A stretch of 37,781 bases of DNA from Actinomycetales bacterium (GTDB taxonomy: Bacteria; Actinomycetota; Actinomycetes; Actinomycetales; Kineosporiaceae). The position numbers and the translations under genes are program-made. The DNA lies in assembly GCA_012719445.1 (NCBI GenBank), contig JAAYAH010000064.1, forward strand, positions 1 through 37,781. Direction: 5' to 3'. The notes beneath the pieces were generated by a model. It saw nothing but the letters and a program-made list of their open reading frames with translations, was not told where the DNA came from and did no database searches. How positions within the stretch are numbered: position 1 is the first letter of the stretch; every line of letters begins with the position of its first letter. Positions 24,890-35,150 of this stretch are shown here, one piece after another.

Positions 24890-25381
24890 GTGCCGCGTGT
24901 CGCGGCCCCGTCGGGGTGCGGTGCGGTCGGTCCCGTCCGGGCGCGGGGTGCGCCGTCCCCCACGTCGTCGGTCCGGCCCGCCCCCGCCTCTCCCTCCCGG
25001 GACGGGGGCGGAACCGACTGTCGTGGTGAGTGCCGTCGAGTTTCTCTTGACCGGTTCAGGATCCAGAAGGCATCCGGGGGGATTGCTGACGCTCGTCGGC
25101 CCGGAACCCGGCCCCGGGGGCGGACCCGCGCCCAGGGCGACGGGAGCCGCTCGGCCGTTCCTGGTGCCGGTCGGCCGCTCGGGAGGAGGGTGGTCCCGGC
25201 GCCGCACCCCGGGACGTCTACCGTCTTCTCTGGTGGTCGGCTCGTTCGTCAGAACGACTCGCCCGACGGCGGCGTCCCGCCTCCGGTACGTGGTCGCGGG
25301 TGAGGCCGCCTCCCCCGACTGCCCGACGCGGACCGGGACCGGACGGACCGACAGACCAGAGCAGCCACGAGTGAAGGAGCC

Positions 25382-25858
25382 ATGGTGGTACGCCCGACGA
25401 TGAAGAGCCCACTCGACGACGCCGCCCGGGAGACGACCGGCGCAGCCCTCAACGCCACGCTGGCCGACCTGATCGACCTGTCCCTCGTGGGCAAGCAGTC
25501 GCACTGGAACCTGGTGGGGAGGAACTTCCGTAGCCTCCACCTCCAGCTCGACGAGGTCGTGGACGCCGCGCGACTGTTCTCCGACACCGTCGCTGAGCGT
25601 GCGGTGACCATCGGGGTCGCCCCGGACGGCAGGGCGGCGACGGTGGCCACAGCCTCCGGCCTCCCGGCGCATGTCGGTGGCCTGGTCTCCGACACCGACG
25701 TGGTCGCGTACTTCGTCGAGACCCTCGGCGTCATCATCGCCCGGCTGAGGGAGCGCATCGAGGCCGTCGGTGACGCGGACGTCGTCAGCGAGGACCTCCT
25801 CATCGGGATCACCGCGGACCTGGAGAAGCACTACTGGATGTTCCAGGCCGAGCAGTGA
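25382..25858 (+). CDS. dps: Dps-family ferritin-like DNA-protection protein
   Basis: A 158-residue four-helix ferritin-like protein. Dps dodecamers oxidise and store iron with peroxide and can coat DNA, protecting it under starvation or oxidative stress. The ferroxidase residues sit in KQSHWNLVGRNFRSLHLQLD and in the next helix DEVVDAARLFSDTVAERAVT; the C-terminal helix is EDLLIGITADLEKHYWMFQA. ATG 25382 has AAGGAG only 2 bases upstream; the following GTG at 25385 has 5-base spacing and may be used instead. It is a single gene, about 200 bases before ilvD on the same strand. I see no clear promoter in the very GC-rich upstream DNA. Confidence 0.93.
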   Translation: MVVRPTMKSPLDDAARETTGAALNATLADLIDLSLVGKQSHWNLVGRNFRSLHLQLDEVVDAARLFSDTVAERAVTIGVAPDGRAATVATASGLPAHVGGLVSDTDVVAYFVETLGVIIARLRERIEAVGDADVVSEDLLIGITADLEKHYWMFQAEQ

Positions 25859-26063
25859 TCCGACGGTGACCGGACGATGACGGTGGGCGCCGAGGTCCGT
25901 GGGCCGGTGGTCGGCTCGCGGGTCCCTCGGCGCCTCCCGGTCCCGGCCGGTCCTGCCCGGCAGCCCCTCCGCGGTCCCCTCGATGCGGCACCCCGGCATG
26001 CGCACGCCATGATGGAACTGTCGACACACCCACAACTCGCACCCGGAAGGCGTCGGTGACGTC

Positions 26064-27941
26064 GTGCCTGAACTGCGCTCTCGTCTGCTCACCCACGGTC
26101 GGAGCTTCGCCGGTGCGCGGGCGCTCCTCTACGCGACCGGGGTGACCCCCGGCGACCTCGGCAAGCCCATCGTCGCGGTCGCGAACAGCTTCACCGAGTT
26201 CGTGCCGGGACACGTGCACCTCGACCAGGTCGGGCAGGTGGTCAAGGACGCGGTGTGGCAGGCGGGCGGCATCCCGAGGGAGTTCCACACCATCGCCATC
26301 GACGACGGCATCGCCATGGGGCACGGCGGGATGCTCTACTCGCTGCCCAGCCGTGAGGTGATCGCGGACTCCGTCGAGTACATGGTCAACGCGCACCGGG
26401 CCGACGCCCTGGTGTGCATCTCCAACTGCGACAAGATCACCCCGGGGATGCTCATGGCCGCGCTGCGGCTGAACATCCCCACGGTCTTCGTCTCCGGCGG
26501 CCCCATGGAGGCCGGGCGGCTGCCCGCCCGCTCCGGTCGCGCCGAGGAGACGGGTCTCGACCTCATCACCACGATGGCGGCGGTGGCGGCGGAGGAGAGC
26601 GACGACCGGCTCTCCGAGCTGGAGAGCGCGGCCTGCCCGACCTGCGGCTCGTGCTCCGGCATGTTCACCGCCAACTCGATGAACAGCCTCATGGAGGCCC
26701 TCGGTCTCGCCCTGCCGGGCAACGGGAGCCTGCTGGCGACGCACACCCTGCGCCGGCGGCTCTACGAGGAGGCCGGTCGGCGGGTGGTGAAGCTCGCCCT
26801 CGAGTACTACGCCGACGGCGACGAGAGCGCGCTGCCCCGGGCCATCGCCTCCCGGGACGCCTTCGAGAACGCGATGACCCTCGACATGGCCATGGGCGGC
26901 TCGACGAACACGGTGCTGCACCTGCTCGCGGCGGCCAAAGCCGGCGACGTCCCGTTCACCATGAAGGACATCGACGAGCTGTCCCGACGCGTCCCGTGCC
27001 TGTGCAAGGTCTCGCCGAGCAGCTCGTACCACATGGAGGACGTGCACCGCGGCGGTGGCATCTTCGCCATCCTCGGTGAGCTGGACCGGGCCGGGCTGCT
27101 GCACCGTTCGGTGCGCACCGTGCACAGCCGGACCCTCGCCGAGGCGCTGCGCACCTGGGACGTGCGCGGCGGCGAGGCCTCCGAGCAGGCGGTCGAGCTG
27201 TACCGGGCGGCTCCCGGCGGGGTCCGTACCACGAAGCCGTTCAGCCAGGACCGGCTGTGGGAGACCCTGGACACCGACGGCACCGGCTGCATCCGCTCCC
27301 TGGACAACGCCTACGCGACCACGGGAGGGCTCGCCATCCTCACCGGCGGGTTGGCCCCGGACGGCTGCGTGCTCAAGGTCGCCGGGGCGCCGGCCGGCAT
27401 GCTGAACTTCACCGGTCCCGCGCGGTGCTACGACAGCCAGGAGAACGCCGTCGAGGGCATCCTCTCCGGCGCGGTGAAGCCGGGGGACGTCGTCGTCATC
27501 CGCTACGAGGGACCGAAGGGCGGTCCCGGCATGCAGGAGATGCTCTACCCGACGAGCTTCCTGCGCGGGCGCGGTTTCGAGGACAAGTGCGCCATCGTCA
27601 CCGACGGCCGCTTCTCCGGGGGCTCGGCCGGGCTCGCGATCGGGCACGTGTCCCCCGAGGCCGCGGCGGGCGGTCCGCTGGCGATGGTCGAGGACGGCGA
27701 CCTGATCAGCATCGACGTCGACGGCCGCAGCATCGAGGTCGCGGTGTCCGCGGAGGAGCTGCGGCGCAGGGGAGAGCGGATCGTCGCCGAGCGCGGCGGC
27801 TTCGTCGCCATCGACCGGGACCGGCCGGTCTCCGAGGCGCTCCTGGCCTACGCCGCCATGACGACCTCCGCCGCCACCGGAGCCGTCCGTGACGTGCACG
27901 GGTACCTGCGGCAGCAGTCGGCAGGGGCGGCCCGGCGGTGA
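26064..27941 (+). CDS. ilvD: Dihydroxy-acid dehydratase
   Basis: A 625-residue iron-sulfur enzyme that dehydrates 2,3-dihydroxy-isovalerate and -methylvalerate to the 2-keto acids, the penultimate common step of valine and isoleucine synthesis. The N-terminus [20 protein letters not shown] and [20 protein letters not shown] are diagnostic. Cluster-ligand Cys occur in [13 protein letters not shown] (about 118-123) and [18 protein letters not shown] (about 191-197). [20 protein letters not shown] is the C-terminal signature. GTG 26064 fits the family N-terminus exactly, though no strong ribosome-binding site lies close. The stop overlaps the start of the dihydroorotase-like gene by 4 bases, implying coupled translation. 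Confidence 0.97.
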   Translation: MPELRSRLLTHGRSFAGARALLYATGVTPGDLGKPIVAVANSFTEFVPGHVHLDQVGQVVKDAVWQAGGIPREFHTIAIDDGIAMGHGGMLYSLPSREVIADSVEYMVNAHRADALVCISNCDKITPGMLMAALRLNIPTVFVSGGPMEAGRLPARSGRAEETGLDLITTMAAVAAEESDDRLSELESAACPTCGSCSGMFTANSMNSLMEALGLALPGNGSLLATHTLRRRLYEEAGRRVVKLALEYYADGDESALPRAIASRDAFENAMTLDMAMGGSTNTVLHLLAAAKAGDVPFTMKDIDELSRRVPCLCKVSPSSSYHMEDVHRGGGIFAILGELDRAGLLHRSVRTVHSRTLAEALRTWDVRGGEASEQAVELYRAAPGGVRTTKPFSQDRLWETLDTDGTGCIRSLDNAYATTGGLAILTGGLAPDGCVLKVAGAPAGMLNFTGPARCYDSQENAVEGILSGAVKPGDVVVIRYEGPKGGPGMQEMLYPTSFLRGRGFEDKCAIVTDGRFSGGSAGLAIGHVSPEAAAGGPLAMVEDGDLISIDVDGRSIEVAVSAEELRRRGERIVAERGGFVAIDRDRPVSEALLAYAAMTTSAATGAVRDVHGYLRQQSAGAARR

Positions 27942-29212
27942 GCGGTTCCGGGGCGGCCGGGCAGGATCCGACCGGGGATCAGGACCCCGCACCCGGGAGT
28001 CCCGGTCCGGGGCAGGCCCCCGTCCCCGGGCAGCGGAACGGTTCCGGGACCCCCGGTCTGCCGGGCACGAGCGGTCGGATCCTGCTGCCGGGGCTCGTCG
28101 ACCTGCACGTCCACCTGCGCGATCCGGGGCAGACCCACAAGGAGGACTTCACCACCGGCACCGGCGCAGCCCTCGCCGGCGGGTTCACCACGGTCCTCGA
28201 CATGCCGAACAACGCGACCCCGGTGACCACGCGCGAGGTGCTGGGCCGCAAGCTCGACCTGGCCGGGGCCCGGGTCGTCTGCGACACCGGGCTGTACTTC
28301 GGGTCGCTGGGGGACAACCTGTCGGAGTTCGAGGCCGTCCAGGACCTGGTCTGGGGACTCAAGCTCTACCTCAACACCACGACGGGCGGGTACCTCCTCG
28401 ATCCCGACTTCCTCGTCTCGGTGCTGCGGGCCTGGCGCGATGCCGGGGCGCGGACCGGTCACCGCGCCGTCGCCGCGGGGGCGCGGACCGCCTGCGCCGA
28501 GACCGGCGGTGGTCACCCGGTGCTCCTCCACGCCGAGGCGGACGTGCTGCCGACCGTGCTCAGGGCTGCGGGCGAGACCGGCCAGCCGGTGCACGTCTGC
28601 CACGTCTGCTGCCGGGCCGAGCTGGAGCAGATCATCGCGGCCAGGGCGGCCGGGATCCCGGTCACCTGCGGGGTCACCCCCCATCACCTGTTCCTCTCCG
28701 CGGAGGACGCCGACCGGCTCGGCCCGCACGGCGAGGTCAGGCCGGCGCTCAGGCCACGGGCCGACGTCGACTACCTGTGGGAGAACCTGGCCGCGATCGA
28801 CGTCGTGGAGTCCGATCACGCGCCGCACACCCCGGCCGAGAAGGACCAGGGGGTGTTCGGGTTCCCGGGGCTGGAGACGACCCTGCCCCTGCTGCTGTGG
28901 GCGGAACGGCAGGGGATGCTCCGCCGCGAGGACATCGTGGCCAAGTGTCACGAGGCGCCGGCGCGGATCCTCGGTCTCGGCGATCGGGGCGAGTCCGTCG
29001 TCGAGCTCGACGAGGTGGAGTTCGAGCTCGGTGACCGGGAGCTGGTCTCGCGAGCCGCCTGGACGCCCTTCGCGGGACGGGCCGGGTACGGCCGGGTGCG
29101 CCGGGTCAGCGTCCGCGGGCGGGTGGTCTTCGAGGACGGCGTCGTGCTCGCCGAGCCGGGGGAGGGGTTCGTCCTCCGCCCGGCGGCCCCGGTGGCAGGA
29201 GCGCGGAGTTGA
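27938..29212 (+). CDS. Dihydroorotase-like amidohydrolase (cyclic amidase)
   Basis: A 424-residue metal-dependent cyclic amidohydrolase. The metal-site motif [18 protein letters not shown] is the dihydroorotase signature; other ligands are the Lys in WGLKLYLN (carboxylated in the family), His in VLLHAEAD, His in VHVCHVCC and Asp in [15 protein letters not shown]. It probably closes N-carbamoyl-aspartate to dihydroorotate in pyrimidine synthesis, but allantoinase or another cyclic amidase cannot be excluded. Residues 1 to about 46 are a Pro/Gly/Gln-rich disordered stretch where related enzymes have the first strands of a beta-sandwich; the C-terminal sandwich part ([18 protein letters not shown]) remains. 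The GTG start lies in the GTGA overlap with ilvD. Pairing with ilvD is unusual for a pyr gene. Confidence 0.85.
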   Translation: MSGSGAAGQDPTGDQDPAPGSPGPGQAPVPGQRNGSGTPGLPGTSGRILLPGLVDLHVHLRDPGQTHKEDFTTGTGAALAGGFTTVLDMPNNATPVTTREVLGRKLDLAGARVVCDTGLYFGSLGDNLSEFEAVQDLVWGLKLYLNTTTGGYLLDPDFLVSVLRAWRDAGARTGHRAVAAGARTACAETGGGHPVLLHAEADVLPTVLRAAGETGQPVHVCHVCCRAELEQIIAARAAGIPVTCGVTPHHLFLSAEDADRLGPHGEVRPALRPRADVDYLWENLAAIDVVESDHAPHTPAEKDQGVFGFPGLETTLPLLLWAERQGMLRREDIVAKCHEAPARILGLGDRGESVVELDEVEFELGDRELVSRAAWTPFAGRAGYGRVRRVSVRGRVVFEDGVVLAEPGEGFVLRPAAPVAGARS

Positions 29213-29368
29213 TTCTCCTGGCCCACCGTCTGACCTACCGTCGGTGACGGCAGATCTGCACTGAGCCACCCTGATCGGAGCGGATCGACCAGCTTCGTCC
29301 CGGCATGTCCTTTCTCTGGCGTGCAGGCGTGCGACGCCCGGATTTTCGAAGGCGACTCGCGAACAACG

Positions 29369-29397
29369 TTGGCCAAAGCGTCACGATCACCTATGGT
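29369..29397 (+). promoter_or_regulatory. Leaderless promoter of the small membrane protein gene
   Basis: TTGGCC (29369-29374), a 17-base spacer and TATGGT (29392-29397), with the ATG at 29404 six bases after the -10 box. Transcription should begin at the start codon itself. Confidence 0.55.
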
Positions 29398-29403
29398 GGG
29401 CTC

Positions 29404-29736
29404 ATGTTCACTGGTGGTCGGACCCGGCTGCCCGGCATCGCGATCTGCGGGCTGGGCTGCGCGGTCATGGCCGCCGTGCTCGGGTTGTGGCTCGGTGGCG
29501 TCCCCGTTCCGGGCGCCGGCGTCACGACGGTCTCCGTCGCGGGTCAGGCTGTCGCCGTGCCCACCTCGCACGCCCCGTCCCAGGTCCCGCCGATCGCGAT
29601 CCCGCCGGGGGTCGCGATGGCAGCGGCCGCTCTGGTGGCCCTGCTCGCGTCGACGGGAACCCGGGTCGTGGTTATCCAGCCGCGCTCGTCCCGACCTGGT
29701 GGTCGGGCGCCTCCGGACAGTCTCCTCTTCCGATGA
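29404..29736 (+). CDS. Small membrane protein of unknown function
   Basis: A 110-residue protein with two hydrophobic segments: PGIAICGLGCAVMAAVLGLW (about residues 10-29) and PPGVAMAAAALVALLAST (about 67-84). A Val/Pro/Thr-rich loop joins them. The C-terminus is basic and Ser/Pro-rich. I recognise no family. ATG 29404 is chosen because a well-placed promoter makes it leaderless; an in-frame ATG at 29305 would add 33 residues encoded upstream of and across that promoter. A strong hairpin terminator begins 11 bases after the stop, so it is probably a single-gene transcript. Confidence 0.7.
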   Translation: MFTGGRTRLPGIAICGLGCAVMAAVLGLWLGGVPVPGAGVTTVSVAGQAVAVPTSHAPSQVPPIAIPPGVAMAAAALVALLASTGTRVVVIQPRSSRPGGRAPPDSLLFR

Positions 29737-29746
29737 GAGGCAGACA

Positions 29747-29780
29747 GGGCGGAGCGCACCGGCGCTCCGCCCTTCGTGTT
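29747..29780 (+). terminator. Rho-independent-type terminator
   Basis: A perfect 11-bp stem, GGGCGGAGCGC (29747-29757) and GCGCTCCGCCC (29762-29772), with a 4-base loop and a T-rich tail (TTCGTGTTCT). It separates the small membrane protein from the zinc-finger gene. Confidence 0.75.
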
Positions 29781-29828
29781 CTCCGAGGAACGACGCCACG
29801 GCACAGACCTGACCAACAGGAGGCGAAG

Positions 29829-30140
29829 ATGTTCACCACTGACCGGCAGGCCCAGCTGGACGCCATGCGGACCCGGCTGGAGCAGCAGCACGAGACCCAC
29901 ACCCGGCAGTTGGCCGGTCTCACCGAGCCGTCGGACGACGCCGCTGTGTCGTTCACGAACGCGGCGCTCGCGGCGAGCTCGCGCCGGGCTCTCGCCGAGA
30001 TCAAGCGGGCGCTCCGGGCCATGGCGGACGGCAGGTACGGCCTGTGCGAGGGCTGCGGCAGGGAGATCCCCGTCGAACGGCTGGAGATCCGGCCGGACGC
30101 CCGGTTCTGCGTGGCCTGCCAGCGCACCAGGAAGTTCTAG
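29829..30140 (+). CDS. DksA/TraR-type C4 zinc-finger protein
   Basis: A 103-residue protein: an N-terminal helical hairpin (TDRQAQLDAMRTRLEQQHET and SFTNAALAASSRRALAEIKR) and a C-terminal four-Cys zinc finger, CEGCGREIP to FCVACQRTRKF (about residues 73-103). TraR/DksA proteins bind the RNA polymerase secondary channel and, with or without ppGpp, adjust initiation. Short actinobacterial members are poorly characterised, and the acidic pair at the DksA coiled-coil tip is not obvious here, so polymerase control is inference. ATG 29829 has AGGAGG at 29818-29823, 5 bases upstream, one of the best ribosome-binding sites in the window. It is flanked by terminators and so forms its own unit. Confidence 0.88.
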   Translation: MFTTDRQAQLDAMRTRLEQQHETHTRQLAGLTEPSDDAAVSFTNAALAASSRRALAEIKRALRAMADGRYGLCEGCGREIPVERLEIRPDARFCVACQRTRKF

Positions 30141-30155
30141 GGACCGACAGACGCG

Positions 30156-30190
30156 GAGGCCCTCACCGGCGGGACACCGGTGAGGGCCTC
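30156..30190. terminator. Bidirectional terminator between the zinc-finger gene and gdhA
   Basis: A perfect 14-bp stem, GAGGCCCTCACCGG (30156-30169) and CCGGTGAGGGCCTC (30177-30190), with a 7-base loop, between two convergent genes. There is no long T-run, as is common in high-GC bacteria. Confidence 0.75.
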
Positions 30191-30201
30191 GGGACGGTGG
30201 A

Positions 30202-32110
<1,909 letters not shown>

Positions 32111-32116
32111 GGGCGC

Positions 32117-32122
32117 AGGTTA
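32117..32122 (-). promoter_or_regulatory. Candidate -10 box before the putative secreted peptide
   Basis: TAACCT on the minus strand, 6 bases before GTG 32110. No -35 match is found at 16-18 bases, so use would need an activator; the adjacent iterons are well placed for one. Confidence 0.3.
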
Positions 32123-32153
32123 CGCGATCATGCCGGTGCTGCCGGGCGGATGC

Positions 32154-32255
32154 GGTGTGACATTGCCCGTTCGCGGTGTGACATTGCTCGTCCGGGGTGT
32201 GACATTGCCCGTCCGGGGTGCGACGTCGGCCGTCCGTGGGGTGACATGGTCCGTT
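32154..32255. repeat. 21-bp iteron array, five units
   Basis: Units begin at 32154, 32175, 32196, 32217 and about 32238, with the core GGTGTGACATTGCCCGTCCG. The first three are nearly identical, the last two diverged. A 21-bp period equals two turns of B-DNA, so the TGTGACATTG cores all face the same side of the helix. The array lies 44-145 bases upstream of the putative secreted peptide gene (minus strand). Confidence 0.9.
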
Positions 32256-32411
32256 CTGGAGGGAACACAGCCCATCCATGGTGCGATGCTGTCGTTCCGG
32301 TGCCGGACGTTCCGCACCGTTTCGGGTTCTGAGGGGCGGCACTCACCCATTCCGGCCCCATTCCGGTCCCCTTCCGGTCGGACCCGGGAGAACGACCTGT
32401 ACCGGTCGCCG

Positions 32412-34049
32412 TCAGGAGGGATCGCCCGGTCGGATCGCGGCGTCGGCGAGCGACGGTCGGCACCGGTTCTCGTTCTTCGACCGGTACATGGCATTGTCGG
32501 CGAGCGCGATCAGGTGCTCGGAGCTCTGGTCGACGGCGCTCGGCTGCCACACCACCCCGATGCTCAGCGACGGGAGCACCACCCGGTCCTCCAGTTCCAC
32601 GGGGAGCCGTACCTGGTCGACGATCCGCCTGGCCGTCGTCATGGCGCTCTCGGTGTCGCTGATCCCGCGCAGGACGACGAGGAACTCGTCGCCGCCCAGC
32701 CGGCCGACCACGTCGCCGCCCCGGCACGCGGTGCCCAGGCGCTCGGCGACCGTCCGGAGCAGGTGGTCACCGGCGTCGTGGCCGTAGGTGTCGTTGATCT
32801 CCTTGAACCCGTCGAGATCGATGTACAGCAGGGTCAGCGACTCCTCCGGGTCCTGCGGGTCGCGGAGCACGTCGAGGACGGCGGCCCTGGACAGGCATCC
32901 GGTGAGGTCGTCGTGGGTGGCGCGCCGGGTCAGCTCCGCCCTGAGCTGGGACGCCTGGGTGATGTCCGAGATGCACAGCAGGATCTCCGGAGGTGTCCGG
33001 GTCGCCGTCGGCTGGTCCGTCCGGGCGACGAGCGGCCGGACGGCGATCAGCACCCGCCGGGGCGTGCGGTCGACCGGGGTGACGTCGACCTCGAGATCGG
33101 CGTCGCGACCCGTTGAGGTCGCGCCGGTCAGGACGGCGCGCAGGCGGTCGGGCTCGGTGACAGCCGCGAGGAGGTCCTCCACGGACTCGATCTCGTACCC
33201 GAGGATCTCGCCGAGACGGGCGTTCCGGTACCCGACCCGGCCGCCGGCCTGCAGTTGGAGCACTCCGGACGGGAAGGTCTCGGCCAGCCGGTGCAGCAGC
33301 AGCTCACTGGCCCGGAATGCCTCCTGGGCGGACGTCTCCGCCGAGACGTCGACCATCTCGGTGACGACGTGCGGTCCCTCGGGGTCCTCCAGGCGGTTGG
33401 TGTTGGTGACCTCGAACCAGACCCAGGATCCGTCCCGGTGCCGGTGCCGCAACCGGACCCGGTGACTCGCCCCGGACGTGCCGAGCATGTCCATCCAGTT
33501 GGCGACGGCGCGCTGCCGGTCCTCGGGATGCACGAGTTCGAGGGAACGGGTGCCGATGAGCTCGTCCGCGGTCCAGCCGAGGATGCGGGTCAGGGCGCCG
33601 TCCACAGCGGTGAACACCGCCAGTTGGTTCTTCCGGACGAAGGCGACCCTCGGCCGGGGGGTGTCGTCGTGCGCGGGGACCACGGGCTCGTCCGTCCGGT
33701 CCCCGACGATGATGCCGAGGTAGACGCCCACCCGGTGCCTGGCGTCGACGAGGTGCATCGTGACCTCGGTGTCCGGTCTGCCGACGGGATGGACCCGCAC
33801 CGTGGCCACGCCGTTCGCCCGTGCCCTCTCCCATGCCTCGATCACCGTGGTGAGGTCGCTGGGTTCCACGAGGTCGAGGCCGGACGACGCCCCGGACACG
33901 AGGGTGCAGCGGTGGGGCGGCAGGCCGGGTGGCATCGGCACGAACAGGCCGTTGTCGCCGATGGCGCTGACCTGGGCGCCCTCATGTGCGAGCAGGGAGT
34001 CGAGCACCGAGTCGAGAGCATCCGTTCCGAGGCGGTGGGGTGTGCTCAC
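32412..34049 (-). CDS. PAS-domain diguanylate cyclase (PAS-PAS-GGDEF)
   Basis: A 545-residue cytoplasmic protein. A degenerate PAS-like region (about 10-135) precedes a clear PAS_3-type domain (LGWTADELIGTRSLELVHPE, RHRDGSWVWFEVTNTNR, about 155-275) and a third PAS (about 290-395, YRNARLGEILGYEIESVEDL). The C-terminal GGDEF domain has DDLTGCLSRAAVL, IDLDGFKEINDTYGHDAGDH and RLGGDEFLVVL. The I-site RGGD stands five residues before GGDEF. No EAL domain follows. It should synthesise c-di-GMP in response to a redox, light or small-molecule signal sensed by PAS; no ligand residue can be assigned. GTG 34049 is preferred over upstream frame extension because the extra N-terminus is low-complexity repeat DNA; the ribosome-binding site is weak. 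Confidence 0.9.
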   Translation of the reverse strand: MSTPHRLGTDALDSVLDSLLAHEGAQVSAIGDNGLFVPMPPGLPPHRCTLVSGASSGLDLVEPSDLTTVIEAWERARANGVATVRVHPVGRPDTEVTMHLVDARHRVGVYLGIIVGDRTDEPVVPAHDDTPRPRVAFVRKNQLAVFTAVDGALTRILGWTADELIGTRSLELVHPEDRQRAVANWMDMLGTSGASHRVRLRHRHRDGSWVWFEVTNTNRLEDPEGPHVVTEMVDVSAETSAQEAFRASELLLHRLAETFPSGVLQLQAGGRVGYRNARLGEILGYEIESVEDLLAAVTEPDRLRAVLTGATSTGRDADLEVDVTPVDRTPRRVLIAVRPLVARTDQPTATRTPPEILLCISDITQASQLRAELTRRATHDDLTGCLSRAAVLDVLRDPQDPEESLTLLYIDLDGFKEINDTYGHDAGDHLLRTVAERLGTACRGGDVVGRLGGDEFLVVLRGISDTESAMTTARRIVDQVRLPVELEDRVVLPSLSIGVVWQPSAVDQSSEHLIALADNAMYRSKNENRCRPSLADAAIRPGDPS

Positions 34050-34102
34050 GGTTCCCGATCGGTACCCGAGAGACCCGCCTTGTGTCCCTATCCGGTCGCA
34101 TG

Positions 34103-34165
34103 ACCCGGTCGGCCGTCCGGTGCCCCCGATCGGCCGACCCGTCACCCGGTCGGCCGACCCGTGCC
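34103..34165. repeat. 20-bp direct repeats between the PAS-GGDEF and double-GntR genes
   Basis: The core CGGTCGGCCG(A/T)CC recurs about three times; the last two copies of CGGCCGACCCGT start at 34131 and 34151. They lie in the 190-base divergent gap between two regulatory genes. Confidence 0.6.
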
Positions 34166-34179
34166 CCCGGCCCGGTTCC

Positions 34180-34208
34180 GTGACCCTGACGGGGTGGTGC
34201 CGTACGCT
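34180..34208 (+). promoter_or_regulatory. Possible promoter of the double-GntR gene
   Basis: GTGACC (34180-34185), a 17-base spacer and TACGCT (34203-34208), about 32 bases before ATG 34241. The -35 is a partial match. Confidence 0.35.
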
Positions 34209-34240
34209 CGGCGTCCCCGACGCCCGATCGGAGGACGTCC

Positions 34241-34795
34241 ATGCCACCAGCGCAGGGTCCCGACGCCGTCCACGACCGGATCGTGGCGGCACTGCGGGCC
34301 AGGATCCTCGGAGGTGAGTTGACCTCGGGCGGTGCGATGCCGTCCGAGACCGCTCTGTGCGGCGAGTTCGGCGCGCCACGGGTCACCGTCCGCAGGGCGC
34401 TGCGGGCCATGGCGGACGAGGGACTCATCGTGGCGGCCCCTGCCCAGGCCCCGACCCCTGCCCAGGCCCCGACCCCTGGTCAGGTCCCGGTTCCTGGTCA
34501 GGCTGCTGCCCTCGCCGCCGCCCCGGCCTCGGCAGGCGCCGACGCGCGGGACCGGCGGGCCGGGGGACAGCCGTACCACCTCGTCGTCGAGCGGTTGCGG
34601 GCCGAGCTCCTGGCGGGTGATCGCCGGCCGGGGGAGCGGTTCCTCGACGTGTCGGAGGTGCAGGAGCTGCTCGGGGTCGACGAGGAGACGGCCCGGCTGG
34701 CTCTCGCCGAGCTGGAGCGTCGCGGGCTGTTGACCGCGTCACCCAGCCGTGGCCACGTCGTCCCCGGCGGCGACGACGCCCCCGACGAGGGCTGA
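34241..34795 (+). CDS. Double GntR-type winged-helix protein without an effector domain
   Basis: A 184-residue protein with two GntR-like DNA-binding domains. The first (about residues 5-70) reads HDRIVAALRARILGGELTSG, then PSETALCGEFGAPRVTVRRAL. The second (about 108-170) reads YHLVVERLRAELLAGDRRPG, then FLDVSEVQELLGVDEETARL. A Pro/Ala/Gln linker of hexapeptide repeats (PAQAPT, encoded by 18-bp units) joins them. GntR regulators normally pair one such domain with a ligand-binding domain; here none is present. It could bind two half-sites in one chain or bridge DNA. ATG 34241 has GGAGG 7 bases upstream. It is divergent from the PAS-GGDEF gene and convergent with a tiny membrane peptide. Targets are unknown. 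Confidence 0.85.
   Translation: MPPAQGPDAVHDRIVAALRARILGGELTSGGAMPSETALCGEFGAPRVTVRRALRAMADEGLIVAAPAQAPTPAQAPTPGQVPVPGQAAALAAAPASAGADARDRRAGGQPYHLVVERLRAELLAGDRRPGERFLDVSEVQELLGVDEETARLALAELERRGLLTASPSRGHVVPGGDDAPDEG
34441..34505. repeat. 18-bp repeats encoding the linker of the double-GntR protein
   Basis: Units of the type GCCCAGGCCCCGACCCCT occur two and a half times, with degenerate copies after. They encode the PAQAPT hexapeptide linker. Confidence 0.85.
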
Positions 34796-34806
34796 GCCGG
34801 ACCCGG

Positions 34807-34905
34807 TCACCTCTGCTCGCGTCGCATGAGCACGACGAAGAGTCCGAGGATCCCCAGGAGCAGCAGGAACGGCACCAGCTCCAGCAGCAGTCCGACCCCG
34901 CTCAT
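34807..34905 (-). CDS. 32-residue single-pass membrane peptide
   Basis: A very short gene: [20 protein letters not shown], then [12 protein letters not shown] and TGA. One hydrophobic helix (about residues 4-27) is followed by a positively charged tail, which predicts an N-out, C-in orientation. GGGAGA lies 6 bases before ATG 34905, and the stop falls 12 bases from the convergent double-GntR gene. Codon third positions are almost all G or C. No family is recognised. Such peptides often modulate a membrane partner or act in stress responses, which here is only inference. Confidence 0.6.
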   Translation of the reverse strand: MSGVGLLLELVPFLLLLGILGLFVVLMRREQR

Positions 34906-35150
34906 CGGTGCTCTCCCGTCTCTGGTCCGTTCCGGACGCTACCGTCCGGAACGTTCCTGCACCACCACCGCTCTCGGTCCGGGACCTGGGAATCGGCTGG
35001 TCCGATCCCGCTCGTTCCGTCGTGCCTCGCCGCCTGTGCCGGGACCCGTCCGGAGGCACGGCCGGGGTCCGACGTGGCTCAAGCTGGTGCGCCGTCCGGT
35101 CGACGTCCCGGAATGTGACTGTGCCTACGACATGGACAGCAGGGTCGGCG

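Larger units (their letters stand above)
24725..25381. other. Divergent intergenic region between the secreted protein and dps
   Basis: About 650 bases. The left part (24740-24900) is markedly AT-richer and holds the secreted gene promoter and three inverted repeats, listed separately. The right part (24900-25370) is very GC-rich; frames stay open there only from base composition and I see no supported gene or RNA. Confidence 0.6.

Noticed and set aside
24888-25303. Possible gene in the GC-rich DNA before dps
   Set aside because: Open frames exist on both strands but have no ribosome-binding site, no domain and no convincing codon bias.
25859-26063. Short frame between dps and ilvD
   Set aside because: About 60 codons without a ribosome-binding site or recognisable character.
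32154-32255. CRISPR array
   Set aside because: The units are contiguous direct repeats without unique spacers, and no cas genes are present.
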